A stretch of DNA of 64,000 nt from an uncultured Methanobacterium sp. (GCF_963665055.1 NZ_OY762015.1:1975001-2039000), one strand, 5' to 3'. Shown: positions 1 through 16,797, counted from the first letter of the stretch. The notes: a model not told the origin generated them from the sequence alone. Numbers and translations are program-made.

Positions 1-554
1 TAGTTATCCCCTGTGTTAGAGTTCAACCTAACTAAATCAGGGTTCCATCCCTCCATTACTGACCCCTCCTAATTCAATGCTTGGACGACCTATTCTAGTC
101 TAGTTTTGAAATAATAGAAGCCAGCCTTTAAATTTCGAACTCTTACCCACAAATATGAGTAAATTATGAATCACGGGATTCTAATGAATCACAGGATTTG
201 AATAAAATAAAAGCAGATTTTGACTTACAGTCCTCCACTCTGTCCTGTGAAGATCAGTACTATAACATTTGCTATTTCTACAGTGTAACATATAAAATTT
301 TGGTATTATTAAAGATAGCCCCTAGATAGACGAACATCCTAAGTATAAAAAACGGATTTACTTATTGAATTTAGATTAATTTATCTAAGAATTTGCAGTA
401 TTCTATTTGGAAAAGATGATTTTATTTGGAAAATGATGATTAATTTTATTAAAAATGGAAAATGCTGATTAGTTTTATTAAAAAAATATCTAATTAAGTT
501 TAATGATAATATTACATTAATTGTGTCTTTTACAGTACTTGTATCTTCATATAA
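1..554. other. Gene-free AT-rich left edge
   Basis: No convincing coding region is seen on either strand here. The stretch is strongly AT-rich, contains a short tandem repeat (427-484), and lies downstream of the minus-strand effector gene. No CD-NTase or other effector partner is encoded in it. Confidence 0.6.
427..484. repeat. 29-bp tandem repeat, two copies
   Basis: Copies at 427-455 and 456-484 begin TGGAAAATG and end with TTTTATTAAAAA. They differ at two positions, and a partial third copy lies just upstream near 407-425. The repeat sits in gene-free DNA. No function is evident. Confidence 0.7.
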
Positions 555-1466
555 TTAATCCCGGGATAAATACTCTTTAACCATGTTATCTGGTGTGTAT
601 CTGGAACTGGGCAGTTCATCACGGAATTTTTCATAAAAATAGTACAGTATAACTGGGTCAGTTTTTCTTTTATCAAAAAGTTCATCCTGAATTTTTAGAC
701 TCAACCGTAACAATTTATCATCAATGAATCCTGAAACCAGTACCTCATCCCATATATTCTCAATTTTATTTTTCAGGACCATGGAGCGATTAATTGAATT
801 GGAATTATCCTGGATGAGTTTGGTTATAAAGACTGCTGCTGGTAAAAATGGTAATAAAAGGTTGCTCAGGAACTGGAAAATGGTCAAACTGTTTAAGGTG
901 GCAAAAATTACCGATAAAATAAAGAGCAACAGTACCAGCAATTTCACGGATCGTATAAATCTCTTCCTTACCCTACTATCCCCACCCAGAAACTTCCTCT
1001 GACAGATTATCCGCCCCACAGAAAGGGGAACTCTAGTTACAGATAGAGGATAGCAAGCACCTATTTTACCCAAATCAGGGTTGTTCTCAAGGTATTTGAG
1101 AGTGTAACTATTTATATCCTCAGATTTAGGTTTTTCTAGTTTAATACGATTCCAGGGTAATTCTAAAACGTCACAATCAAAATCTTGTTGTATTAAGATA
1201 GCTTTACCCCTTATTTGAGATATTTTAGGATATATTAAAATGAAATTGGATAAAGTAACAATAAAACCCAGTAAAGGAGGTATTATGGCTATTTCCGGAC
1301 TGATAGTTCTGGTTATGACTGTAATGGTTGCCACCATAACTGGAAGGCTCACCAGGAATATTTGCAGTTTAACCAGATTCCTAGCCTTATTATTGAGATT
1401 TTTAATGGCAACAATTTTAAGCAGGTTTTCTTTTCTGTTTTGCCTTTCTGCAATACCATTACTCAA
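555..1466 (-). CDS. S-4TM family putative pore-forming effector
   Basis: The protein matches the SMODS-associated four-transmembrane (S-4TM) effector family, predicted pore-forming executioners that usually work with cyclic-oligonucleotide synthases of the CBASS type. Visible signatures are an N-terminal AERQN box, two hydrophobic segments near residues 34-52 and 59-79, the motif DCDVLELPWN, then RIICQR, a second pair of hydrophobic segments near 174-193 and 196-216, and a C-terminal QDELFDKRK box. The frame is open to an ATG at 1517. I prefer the TTG at 1464-1466 because family members begin just before the RQN box and an AGGGGG stretch lies 8 nt upstream. No synthase gene is adjacent in the window. 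Family assignment comes from motif recall; pore formation is inferred. Confidence 0.72.
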   Translation of the reverse strand: MSNGIAERQNRKENLLKIVAIKNLNNKARNLVKLQIFLVSLPVMVATITVITRTISPEIAIIPPLLGFIVTLSNFILIYPKISQIRGKAILIQQDFDCDVLELPWNRIKLEKPKSEDINSYTLKYLENNPDLGKIGACYPLSVTRVPLSVGRIICQRKFLGGDSRVRKRFIRSVKLLVLLLFILSVIFATLNSLTIFQFLSNLLLPFLPAAVFITKLIQDNSNSINRSMVLKNKIENIWDEVLVSGFIDDKLLRLSLKIQDELFDKRKTDPVILYYFYEKFRDELPSSRYTPDNMVKEYLSRD

Positions 1467-1699
1467 AACCCAAAACCCCCTACAAATTAAAACAAGCTGA
1501 AAATCTGATTCATACATTCACTTCTGTGATTCCTGAAATATATAGGATAAGTACATGAATAGGATGAATACATTGAAATGAAGTTGGTGTTCTATATAAC
1601 TAAAATTGGACTAAAAAGAATAGAATTAAAAAAAAAGGATTAAAAAAAAGTAGTGGATTGGATAAATGCATTCTTAAGATGTCAGGATTGAGTGCATTC

Positions 1700-2227
1700 T
1701 TAAGATGCTTGGAATGAGTTCACTACCAGGTCGAAGTTGGATTGCTGGGCATCGTAGTCTTCCACCCTGGCACTGCACAGTATTACGTAGATTGTGCTGC
1801 CTTTTTGTGTCCATACTGCCCGATACTTCTTAGCGATTCCTTCCTCAGAGGAGCTGTACACTATTTCATAAATTGTAGCACCGTTCAGAACGATTTGTCC
1901 CTCTGAAACCTTAGTTTTGCCCGTGTTGTTGAAGAATTTAGCATAATTCTGGTCATAGGCTGTTTTCAGATCATATGTGGTTGAGTTTGGTGTCTGTATC
2001 ACCACGGAAGTGGTGGGGTTTCCATTAACCACTGTATTGGGATCTCCCACTGAAGCCACCGCATTGGGTGAACTTACTGCAGCCACTCCCCATGAATGGG
2101 GGTACTGGAATGAAACACCGTTTGCAGAGTAATTGTTGCTTTCGTTGTTTTTATCCTCATTGGTAACGCATCCTGAAACCATAACTGCCATGAGGATAAC
2201 TGCCATTAATGGGAGAATTTTATTCAT
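1700..2227 (-). CDS. PsbP-like lipoprotein
   Basis: This 175-residue protein has a short hydrophobic signal sequence ending in a lipobox-like VSGC (Cys20), an Asn/Ser-rich linker, and a compact domain beginning with NGVSFQYPHSW. That opening is typical of the PsbP-like lipoproteins common in Methanobacteriaceae. It is expected to be lipid-anchored on the outer face of the membrane. It stands alone, with AT-rich spacers on both sides. The ligand and role are unknown; the PsbP label describes a fold, not photosynthesis. Confidence 0.72.
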   Translation of the reverse strand: MNKILPLMAVILMAVMVSGCVTNEDKNNESNNYSANGVSFQYPHSWGVAAVSSPNAVASVGDPNTVVNGNPTTSVVIQTPNSTTYDLKTAYDQNYAKFFNNTGKTKVSEGQIVLNGATIYEIVYSSSEEGIAKKYRAVWTQKGSTIYVILCSARVEDYDAQQSNFDLVVNSFQAS

Positions 2228-2453
2228 AAAATAAACACCTAGTATTAGTTAGTCATTTTTTTAATTTATTTAAATCCAATATTAATTATCTTAATTCTAT
2301 ATTACATATCAAATTCCCTATTAATTATCTGCTAATAACCAATAAGAGAATAAATCTTATTTTGAATTAATCTTATTTTAAAATCTTGAACCATAACCTG
2401 GGAAGCATTAGCTCCCCTTCGGTCTTTTATAAAATAATATGGGAATTATTCCA

Positions 2454-3894
<1,441 letters not shown>

Positions 3895-4211
3895 AATTTT
3901 ACCTGAATCCTTGGGTGGTTAACAAGAGTGTTAACATTTTTTTTAATTTAAGAAATTTTTATCAGAGTTAATAGATTTCAAATTTCTATCTGAATTTAAA
4001 AATTATATTTAGTCTGGTAATTTTATTTTTAGTGATTGTATCTTAGTGAATTTTATCTTTAGTGAATTGTATCCTAATGAATTTTATCTTTAGTGAATTG
4101 TATCCTAATGAATTATTATTGAATGAATTTACCGAATGAATAATTTTTTAAATTCAGTAATAAAAATTATTCTGTTTAAGTTATTAAAATTAGCTTTAAT
4201 TTATTGGTTTT
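3895..4211. other. AT-rich intergenic spacer with tandem repeats
   Basis: No gene is seen in this 317-bp spacer between the RNA ligase (upstream) and pheA. The segment 4022-4112 holds a tandem repeat. It should contain the pheA promoter, but no single TATA box stands out from the AT-rich background. Confidence 0.5.
4022..4112. repeat. 31-bp tandem repeat
   Basis: Two essentially identical units lie at about 4049-4079 and 4080-4110 (core TTTAGTGAATTGTATCCTA). A degenerate unit precedes them at 4022-4048 and decayed TGAATGAATT fragments follow. It is upstream of pheA, and no coding frame runs through it. Confidence 0.75.
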
Positions 4212-5360
4212 TTAGTACAGTCCACCATCAAGATAGTTGTTTATCCGATCATTGGTTGACTGGTGTACTCTTCGTATAACTGCTTTACCATCCTTTATCT
4301 CAGCTAAGGTGGCCATTACCTTTAAATCACGTAGGTGGCGTATGAATTCCTCTGCTTGTTCCTTGTTTTCCACTTCGATCAGCAGATCCTCTGCTGCCAG
4401 TTCACCGTTTTCCACCTTGCTTATGGTTTCCAGCATGGGGTAAAGTATGGATTCTCCCATTCGCAGGGCTCTTTCCCGACGAGCATCCACTGATTCTCCT
4501 GTTTCATGGGACTGGAATCCTTCCCTGATAATCCTGCTAAATAGAAATGCCCGGGCCAGGTCAAAGGGGAAGCTCAGTGCATATTCAAGTTCTGCTGCCT
4601 GGGCCTGGGATGAGGTGTACTTCAATGGATCCAGTTGCATCTGAGGGTCTTTCATCACCACTCCCTCCCGGTCATGCTCACCCAGTTCCTTCACGATCTC
4701 CAGGATCCTCTGGGGTGCCTTCTTAACTGGAAACACTCCCAGAAGCTTTACTGGTTCCAGGTTGTAATCTGCCAGTATCTCCCTTTTGGTCATTATGGGT
4801 AAGGCCACGTTGGTGAGTTTTTCCCTCAGATCGAATATTCGGAACCCTAACTTCCCCACCTCGGGGTAGTAGTGGGAGACGTAAGGGTTCAGGGTGCCAA
4901 CCATTTCTCCACAAATAACCATCTGGGGGTAGTCCTGGAAGAACTCATCCAGATCCAGTATCTCCCTGGCCTTGCGGCTGGTGTAGGGACATATATAACC
5001 TCCTCTTGTAAAGGCCACTATTTCAGAATTAACCAGAGCTATGCGAACGTTGTAACCGTTCATCTTCTCTTCCACTGCCACTTTGTCCGGGAAATGTTTT
5101 TCCAGTGCAGGGTGTAACATCAGGGTTCTTCTTATCTTGGGAAATCCCCTTATAACTTCTATTTCTTCCCCTTTTATTACCATGGTCCCAGCTTCAACTG
5201 GTCCCAGTCCTTTTCGGAACTGGATGGCATTCATACCGTTTTTCTGGTATTTTTTTAGGATACCTTTATGGTAGGCATCCTCCAGTCTAGGAGATGGTAT
5301 ATCCAGAAGATTGGAAACTTCTTCATCATTTACCAGAGGTGGAATTTTTTTTTCTCTCAT
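4212..5360 (-). CDS. ATP-dependent RNA ligase, archaeal circularising (Rnl3/Pab1020) type
   Basis: This 382-residue protein matches the archaeal RNA ligase family typified by the Methanothermobacter enzyme that joins ends of single-stranded RNA intramolecularly. Nucleotidyltransferase motifs are visible: motif I EEKMNGYNVR with the adenylated lysine at 99, a GEMVG box near 151, motif III FRIFDL at 173-178, motif IV EGVVMK at 232-237 and motif V LKYTS at 246-250. The helical C-terminal region is the part used for dimerisation in this family. It lies downstream of three CBS-protein genes in the same orientation, separated by about 145 bp. Confidence 0.88.
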   Translation of the reverse strand: MREKKIPPLVNDEEVSNLLDIPSPRLEDAYHKGILKKYQKNGMNAIQFRKGLGPVEAGTMVIKGEEIEVIRGFPKIRRTLMLHPALEKHFPDKVAVEEKMNGYNVRIALVNSEIVAFTRGGYICPYTSRKAREILDLDEFFQDYPQMVICGEMVGTLNPYVSHYYPEVGKLGFRIFDLREKLTNVALPIMTKREILADYNLEPVKLLGVFPVKKAPQRILEIVKELGEHDREGVVMKDPQMQLDPLKYTSSQAQAAELEYALSFPFDLARAFLFSRIIREGFQSHETGESVDARRERALRMGESILYPMLETISKVENGELAAEDLLIEVENKEQAEEFIRHLRDLKVMATLAEIKDGKAVIRRVHQSTNDRINNYLDGGLY

Positions 5361-5504
5361 ATGACACTGTTTAAAATGGAATTTTTTTATTCAAGGAATA
5401 GAGTTAAGATAATGTTTAAAAAAAAGTTAAAATGGGGATTTATAGAAATCCCCCTTACTATGGGTTATATTTTAGATCATTTTTTCCAGTTCTTATTCAT
5501 TAGG

Positions 5505-6320
<816 letters not shown>

Positions 6321-6337
6321 CTTGGATTCCCCCGGTA

Positions 6338-7180
6338 TTACTGTATTCCCCGGATTATATCCGTTTTGGTGATTATTCCCACCAGTTCGTTGCCGTTTAC
6401 AACTGGCATTCCACTAACCTCTTTTTTAGCCATTATTTCGGCTGCACTGGCGGCGTCTTCATCCTGTTCGATTTTTATAAGGTGATTGGTCATAATATCC
6501 CCTGCTGTGACCATGGACACCTCCCGAACATTTCTCTTCTCCTGACCGTCAATGTTACGCAGGAATGCTATTTTCTCCACGCTTACTCCGGTTTCAGGAT
6601 CTTCCACATTGGCAAAGGATATGTTAGCAGAGGTTATGATACCCACTGGCTCATTATCCCTCATCACGATGACTTTACCTATTTTATCATCTTCCATTAC
6701 ACTTATTACATGACCTATGCTATGGTTTTCATTGACAGTTATCACTTCACTGGTCATGAGGTCGGATACTTTCCATTTGCCCGTGTATTTCTGGAGGTAG
6801 AAGTTCATAAGGTCGCTTTTGGTTACAATCCCCACTACTTCATCCCCATCCACAACCGGTACTGAGCTGATGTCGTTCTTGATCATGAGCTCTACTGCCT
6901 CCTGAACTTCACGGAAGGGGTTGATGGTTAATGGATTAGGTGTCATGACCCTGCGGATGCTGATTTTATCGATGGTTCTCCTTTTCCATTTTGGTCCGTT
7001 GGATCTCATTTTTCGGGTTAAGTCTTTTTCAGTCAGGATGCCCACTGGTTTACCTTCCTGGTCAACTACTAAAATGCGGCTGTAACCGTATTTAATCATT
7101 AGGTTGCGGGCATGGCTTACTTGTTCGTTTTCCTCGGCTAAAATTACTTCCTCGTTCATTACATCCTCGATTTTCATCAT
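6338..7180 (-). CDS. Four-CBS-domain protein (CBS 2 of the cluster)
   Basis: Four CBS repeats fill this protein. The first three close with GILTEKDL, GIVTKSDL and GIITSANI, and the last with GIITKTDI. A linker of about 35 residues separates the third and fourth repeats. A GTG nine bases upstream is also in frame, but the ATG at 7180 is better placed behind GGGGTGA. It lies 30 nt after the preceding CBS gene and 17 nt before the next, consistent with one transcript. The ligand and partner are unknown. Confidence 0.83.
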   Translation of the reverse strand: MMKIEDVMNEEVILAEENEQVSHARNLMIKYGYSRILVVDQEGKPVGILTEKDLTRKMRSNGPKWKRRTIDKISIRRVMTPNPLTINPFREVQEAVELMIKNDISSVPVVDGDEVVGIVTKSDLMNFYLQKYTGKWKVSDLMTSEVITVNENHSIGHVISVMEDDKIGKVIVMRDNEPVGIITSANISFANVEDPETGVSVEKIAFLRNIDGQEKRNVREVSMVTAGDIMTNHLIKIEQDEDAASAAEIMAKKEVSGMPVVNGNELVGIITKTDIIRGIQ

Positions 7181-7210
7181 GCAACTCACCCCTAAAAAAT
7201 TTAAGCCTGC

Positions 7211-8152
<942 letters not shown>

Positions 8153-8429
8153 CTATACACCTCTAAATATTAGAGATAACATTGAATCCATCTTTAAGCC
8201 TTTAATTTAGACTTAAAGATAACCTTGAATTCAGATATAACCTTGAATAAATTCTTAAAGATAATCTTTAATTCATCCTTAGATTTAACCGTGAATAAAG
8301 CCTTGAATTCGTATTTATAGATAGAATTGTTGTAGATAGAAATAATACTGAATTTATCTAAAATAACATGATTTCTTAAAAATAGTTTAGCACCCAATTT
8401 AGGGGATGTTACAGTTAATGGTCGGGACA
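8153..8429. other. AT-rich spacer between CBS genes with short degenerate repeats
   Basis: The 277-bp gap contains several copies of a TAACCTTGAAT-like sequence between about 8215 and 8310. An 84-codon minus-strand frame crosses it but is Lys/Phe-rich, lacks a convincing start signal and overlaps the neighbouring CBS gene, so I do not call it. The spacer probably separates two transcripts. Confidence 0.5.
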
Positions 8430-9814
<1,385 letters not shown>

Positions 9815-9824
9815 TAAATACCTC

Positions 9825-10539
<715 letters not shown>

Positions 10540-10568
<29 letters not shown>

Positions 10569-11016
10569 CCTGACCTATTCCCTCATTCACGCATATCTCC
10601 ACACTTTTAATGTCTCCCTCATCCTGAAGTGCCTGGAAAAGCTTACCAGCCAGGTACTCTGCCAGGTCCTCAGCAGAGGTGGAAGGTAATGGTAGGAGAC
10701 AGCAGTCTTCCCGGGGGATTTTATACTCTTTAGTCCCGATGGAAAACTCTACCGGGTCTTTAGATTTGAATTCTAGTTCTTTACTGTTTTCGGGTATGAG
10801 GAGTTTGTGATCCAGTTCTTTGCACATTTTCCTTACCAGTCCCTTGACTGTTTTAAAGTCAGCCACGAATCCGAACTGGCCACCACGTTCTCCTTCCACA
10901 ACGACATCCACGTGGTAGGAGTGGCCGTGTATTCCTCCACAGAATTCATGGCAGGGGATCATATGGGCTGATGCGAATCTCAAGTTAGCGTGTATTCCAT
11001 TAATAACTATTTTCAT
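10540..11016 (-). CDS. queD: 6-carboxytetrahydropterin synthase
   Basis: QueD makes 6-carboxy-5,6,7,8-tetrahydropterin from dihydroneopterin triphosphate for 7-deazaguanine synthesis. Zinc ligands H18, H30 and H32 lie in FASAH and IHGHSY, and the catalytic cysteine is C26. At 158 residues it is longer than many bacterial QueD proteins because of an insert near residues 80-105. It is the first gene of the queD-queE-CBS transcript. The region 120-170 bp upstream carries a repeated TGAGATCTGA element. Confidence 0.9.
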
Positions 11017-11150
11017 TTAAAAAACCTTCTAAAACATTTTTAACGATTTAATAACCTTCTAATAACTTTAAATCTAATTCCTTTGTAAATTTAATTCCAT
11101 CAAAATTTTTTTAAATTATTATCTTAATTATTTTAATCCAATCCATATCA

Positions 11151-11185
11151 TGAGATCTGAGAATTATGAGATCTGATGAGATCTG
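11151..11185. repeat. Three copies of TGAGATCTGA upstream of queD
   Basis: Copies occur at 11151-11160, 11167-11176 and 11176-11185, the last two sharing one base. Each contains the palindrome AGATCT. They lie between the end of the DUF366 gene and queD, so they could be regulator sites for queD, but they may be simple-sequence drift. Confidence 0.5.
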
Positions 11186-11223
11186 ACAGATTATGATACT
11201 TGAGCCATAGATCCAACAAAAAC

Positions 11224-11796
<573 letters not shown>

Positions 11797-11868
11797 GATA
11801 ATCAGACCCTTCTTTTTTAGTATGACTATTTGAGTAGGGTTATAATTTTTTCAAATAGGAATATATTT

Positions 11869-11906
11869 TCAGGTACAGTATATTTTATTCAGGTACAGTA
11901 TATTTT
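11869..11906. repeat. Direct repeat of TTCAGGTACAGTATATTTT
   Basis: Two tandem copies of a 19-bp unit lie just upstream of the minus-strand DUF366 gene, and a decayed third copy (TTCAATTACAGG) follows. They occupy promoter-proximal DNA and include TATA-like ATATTTT. Their role is unknown. Confidence 0.55.
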
Positions 11907-11988
11907 CAATTACAGGATTATGATTAATGATTTAATATGATGTTATAAGATTGGATTTGATCATTAATGAGTCTGCCCTAATTCAGGC

Positions 11989-12390
11989 CTACTTGGGGAA
12001 AACTTCAAGTTCACGGTAACCAGTTTCAGAGTCTGATACTCGCTTGAAAACCATGTCTGGACACATAATACAGATTTCAACTGTGGTGTGTACTGGACAG
12101 CCAGTCATCAGGTGTCCTCCCATGACATTGCCCTGGCTATCAGCCACTGCCAGGTGCAGGTGAATTCCGTTGGAGGCTACGGTCCCTGTGGCAGAAACTA
12201 TCTCCAGTGGCCCTTTAATCGTCTTTTTATTACCATCTGCCATTCTTAATACTGCTTCATCCAGACTACCAACTAAACACAGGACTACACCAGATTTTAA
12301 CCCATGTTTGTCCCTTATATTTTCAAGGGACTGCTTGAGGTCCTGGCCTGGCACCAATCTTTTTACTATCATATTTAATAATATGCCCAT
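11989..12390 (-). CDS. PPC (DUF296) domain protein
   Basis: The 133-residue protein is a stand-alone PPC/DUF296 domain: KRLVPGQDLKQSLENI at the start, a central GPLEIVSATGTVA strand pair and the glycine-rich GNVMGGHLM hairpin. In plants this domain is attached to AT-hooks; archaeal versions are free trimers of unknown function, often annotated as DNA-binding. A methionine at residue 7 could be the start. The start codon lies only 15 bp from the divergent nucleotidyltransferase gene, so both genes are likely leaderless or nearly so. Confidence 0.8.
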   Translation of the reverse strand: MGILLNMIVKRLVPGQDLKQSLENIRDKHGLKSGVVLCLVGSLDEAVLRMADGNKKTIKGPLEIVSATGTVASNGIHLHLAVADSQGNVMGGHLMTGCPVHTTVEICIMCPDMVFKRVSDSETGYRELEVFPK

Positions 12391-12405
12391 GCATTAAATT
12401 AATTC

Positions 12406-13431
12406 ATGCAAGCCAGAGTCCGAGACTTTATCTACACCAAGGATGATCTTTTCTTGGCCACAACCACCTACCTGCACCCTGATGATCGAATACAATCATT
12501 TTTACGTTACATTCCAGATCCAGAGGGGGAACGATCCCTGAATGGCGCCAGGTACAGTAAGGTGGATTCACAGCAGGCTTATGATTTTTTAAATGAGTAT
12601 TATCCTGATTATCTTTTTGATTGCGAAATTACACGGGTTAAAATGATGGGTGCACCCATCAAAAGAGTAGAAAAGATACTGAGCCCGGTTGATCGACTTA
12701 ACCAAATAATGGAACTTTCCTCACCCAACGATCTTCTCCGGAAGGTGATCAAAGTGGCAGATACCTTCCATGAAGAGGCAGGTATCAACCCCAAACACTT
12801 GGGCATATCCGGGTCTATACTACCCAATTTATACGACCCCCAGGTTTCCGATATTGACTTCGTTGTTTACGGCCTTAAGAACCATAGGAAGGCCATGGAA
12901 ACATTTGAATCCATGAAACATGATACATCTAGCCCTTTAAAAGCTATTGAGGATGGTTATTGGGCTAAACTATACGCAAAGAGGATCAAGGATTCTACCT
13001 TAAGTTATGATGAATTCCAGTGGTACGAGGACCGTAAAAATAACCGGGGAGTAGTTGACGGTACTCTGTTTGATATCCTGGCCACCAGGGAATGGGATGA
13101 AATCACCGGCAACTATGGTGATGAGACCTATGAGCCCTGTGGAACCATTGAAATTGAGGCAACTGTTTCTGATGCTCTGGCAGCCTTTGACAACCCTGCA
13201 GTTTACCAGGTGGAAGACGTGACGATACTGGATGGTCCTGATGTTTACCTGAAGGAAGTGGCATCCTACACCCATACTTACTCTGGTCAGGCCAGGGAAG
13301 GTGAACGGATAGTTGCCCGTGGAAAGCTGGAAAAGGTTATAGGTAAAAAAACCCACTACCGCCTGATTGTAGGAACTACCAGAGAATCTTTAGGTGAGTA
13401 CATTAAATTAAAGGATTTGAAAATAAATTAA
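12406..13431 (+). CDS. Nucleotidyltransferase-like protein (Pol beta fold)
   Basis: The core GISGSILPNLYDPQVSDIDF (133-152) has the GS...DxD signature of the DNA-polymerase-beta nucleotidyltransferase superfamily, with candidate metal-binding Asp149 and Asp151. About 130 residues precede it and a basic C-terminal region follows from about 265 (GQAREGERIVARGKL). No SD is seen; an AT-rich ATATTTAATAATAT element 25-35 nt upstream suggests a leaderless transcript. The substrate is unknown. Homologues are conserved in methanogens and annotated only as polymerase-beta-like. Confidence 0.7.
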   Translation: MQARVRDFIYTKDDLFLATTTYLHPDDRIQSFLRYIPDPEGERSLNGARYSKVDSQQAYDFLNEYYPDYLFDCEITRVKMMGAPIKRVEKILSPVDRLNQIMELSSPNDLLRKVIKVADTFHEEAGINPKHLGISGSILPNLYDPQVSDIDFVVYGLKNHRKAMETFESMKHDTSSPLKAIEDGYWAKLYAKRIKDSTLSYDEFQWYEDRKNNRGVVDGTLFDILATREWDEITGNYGDETYEPCGTIEIEATVSDALAAFDNPAVYQVEDVTILDGPDVYLKEVASYTHTYSGQAREGERIVARGKLEKVIGKKTHYRLIVGTTRESLGEYIKLKDLKIN

Positions 13432-13626
13432 ATGATTCAATGGTATATTAAATACCTAATATCACATTTTAAAAACAGGTTACTCAGAAATCAGTTTACT
13501 AAAAATAAACCCCGTTAACTAACCACATTATCATTACTTAAACTCACTAAACAATTGTTATATTAAGCCATTCATAGAAATTATAAAAAAAGTGAAAATA
13601 TCAAAAAGGATTTTGGAATGATTTAA

Positions 13627-14910
<1,284 letters not shown>

Positions 14911-15110
14911 ACTGATAAATAATATTTAATGAATTAAATAATAAAAATAGCATTAAATAATTTAATTCCTTATACCCGAGTATAAAATCTCATATACCCT
15001 GAGTATAAGTGAATTTTAATTTTAGTTCATTTACATTTTAATTTTTTAACTTCAGAACAGGATCATGGTTACTCATGACTGAACAGCTAATTATGACTTG
15101 AACAGCTAAA

Positions 15111-15434
15111 TCATGACCTGATCATGGTTAAGATCATTTTGTATCGTTCCAGGGCATGGAGAGCATGTGGTTCATCCGCAGGCATGATGATCATATCTCC
15201 CCTCTGGAGTGTGTTCTTTTTGCCGGAGATGGTTATTTCTGCCTTTCCATCGATTATCTGGACCATTGCATCGAATGGTGCGGTGTGTTCGCTTAGCCCT
15301 TCCCCTTTATCAAAGGCGAATATAGTTACAGTTCCAGTTTCCTTGCGGATTATTTCACGGCTTACAACTGCTCCTTCCTGGTAATCAAGCAGGTCTTCTA
15401 CATTTATAACCACAGATTTCAGTTCATCACTCAT
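15111..15434 (-). CDS. Small cupin protein
   Basis: This single-domain cupin of 107 residues carries the two conserved patches as GEGLSEHTAPFDAMVQIIDG and GDMIIMPADEPHAL. A HxH pair typical of metal-binding cupins is reduced to a single histidine in the first motif (SEHTAP). The frame opens at a GTG three codons earlier, but the ATG at 15434 follows AAGGTG at the right spacing. It is a stand-alone gene. The ligand is unknown. Confidence 0.82.
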   Translation of the reverse strand: MSDELKSVVINVEDLLDYQEGAVVSREIIRKETGTVTIFAFDKGEGLSEHTAPFDAMVQIIDGKAEITISGKKNTLQRGDMIIMPADEPHALHALERYKMILTMIRS

Positions 15435-15666
15435 TATATACACCTTACCTTTTTATTTTCAGTCAATGACATTTAATAGGTACACTAAATTTAATGTACA
15501 CTAAATTTATAGGTCAAATAGGTTAACTGGGAGAAATAAAGAGTCAACTACAGCAAATAGAGTTGCCTTTATCAGAAGTTAGCATCCCATGAATGTATAA
15601 ACTTTTTGGAATATTTTTCTTCCATTTACTTATCTTCCATATTCCATTTACTTATCTTCAATAAAT

Positions 15667-16170
15667 TCAACCTTCTTCCATAAATTCAATTAACTGTTGC
15701 ATGTAACCGAAGAAGTTTAAAAGGGAATCTACGTAGTCCCTGGCATCTTCCACATCAGTTACATCATAATCTTTTTTGGAGATAACATCATCAAATCTGG
15801 ACAAAACATCTTCTTTAATGGAGTTTAAGATGAAATTCATGAGATCATTCATGTTTTCAGTTCTAACCGCCTGTTCAGCCATTTTAATAACTGGTTTTTT
15901 ATCGATCTGAGATGGTCTGAGCCCATTGTAAGCCATTCCCCTGCCTTTCAGGTGCAATCGAACTGCGGTTTCAAAGAACCAGTAGTCGGCTAGTTCAGCC
16001 GCATCTCCAGAAAGTTCTCGCACCAGGAGTGTTCTCTCAAAGGCATCTTTAAGCTCATCCTCATATCTTTCCCGAATAAATGGGAACACATAATTAATGT
16101 TTTCCATTTCTAGAGCTTCTTCAGCGGCTTTAACCACCAATCCATCCATACCATCACATTGAAGTGTCAT
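15667..16170 (-). CDS. DUF6448-like helical protein
   Basis: The sequence opens QCDGMDGLVVKAAEEALE and continues with INYVFPFI, ELKDAFERTL, ELADYWFFETAVRLHLKG and YNGLRP. This parallels the DUF6448 family, whose members start with a signal peptide and HCDTMDGPVV. Here there is no signal peptide; the protein begins right at the motif, behind a good GGGGTGA signal, so it should be cytoplasmic. About 55 residues follow the family core. The function is unknown. Confidence 0.6.
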   Translation of the reverse strand: MTLQCDGMDGLVVKAAEEALEMENINYVFPFIRERYEDELKDAFERTLLVRELSGDAAELADYWFFETAVRLHLKGRGMAYNGLRPSQIDKKPVIKMAEQAVRTENMNDLMNFILNSIKEDVLSRFDDVISKKDYDVTDVEDARDYVDSLLNFFGYMQQLIEFMEEG

Positions 16171-16378
16171 TTCAGCTCACCCCTCAGATATTCCTCCATC
16201 CTGGAATTTTAGTTAAGATAAATGTTCAACAAAGATGTTTATGCAAGTTATTATATGGGTTAATATTTGTCCACAAATAGTATTAAAATGATTCCAAATA
16301 GTTTCACAGAATGAAACCCCACAGGAGTAATATAATAGGTATAAATCCTTTTACCAACAGAGTATAAGTGGTGATACC

Positions 16379-16660
<282 letters not shown>

Positions 16661-16760
16661 AGATATCATTTAAAGTTTAAGTCAACAAAAAGAACAAAAA
16701 ATAGGTTTAAATTTAAACAGAATAGTTTAAATTCGAAAAAGTAATTTTTAAAATTATTAA

Positions 16761-16797
16761 AAGATCTCTTTTTAGAGATCTTCTAAATCCTTTTTTT
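16761..16797 (+). terminator. Hairpin followed by T-run
   Basis: A perfect 8-bp stem (AAGATCTC / GAGATCTT) with a 6-nt loop spans 16761-16782, and seven Ts follow at 16791-16797. It lies between converging genes and best fits termination of the small plus-strand gene ending at 16660. Confidence 0.6.

Noticed and set aside
13432..13626. Possible RNA gene in the spacer before hom
   Set aside because: Only AT-rich sequence is seen, with no stable structure or tRNA-like arms.
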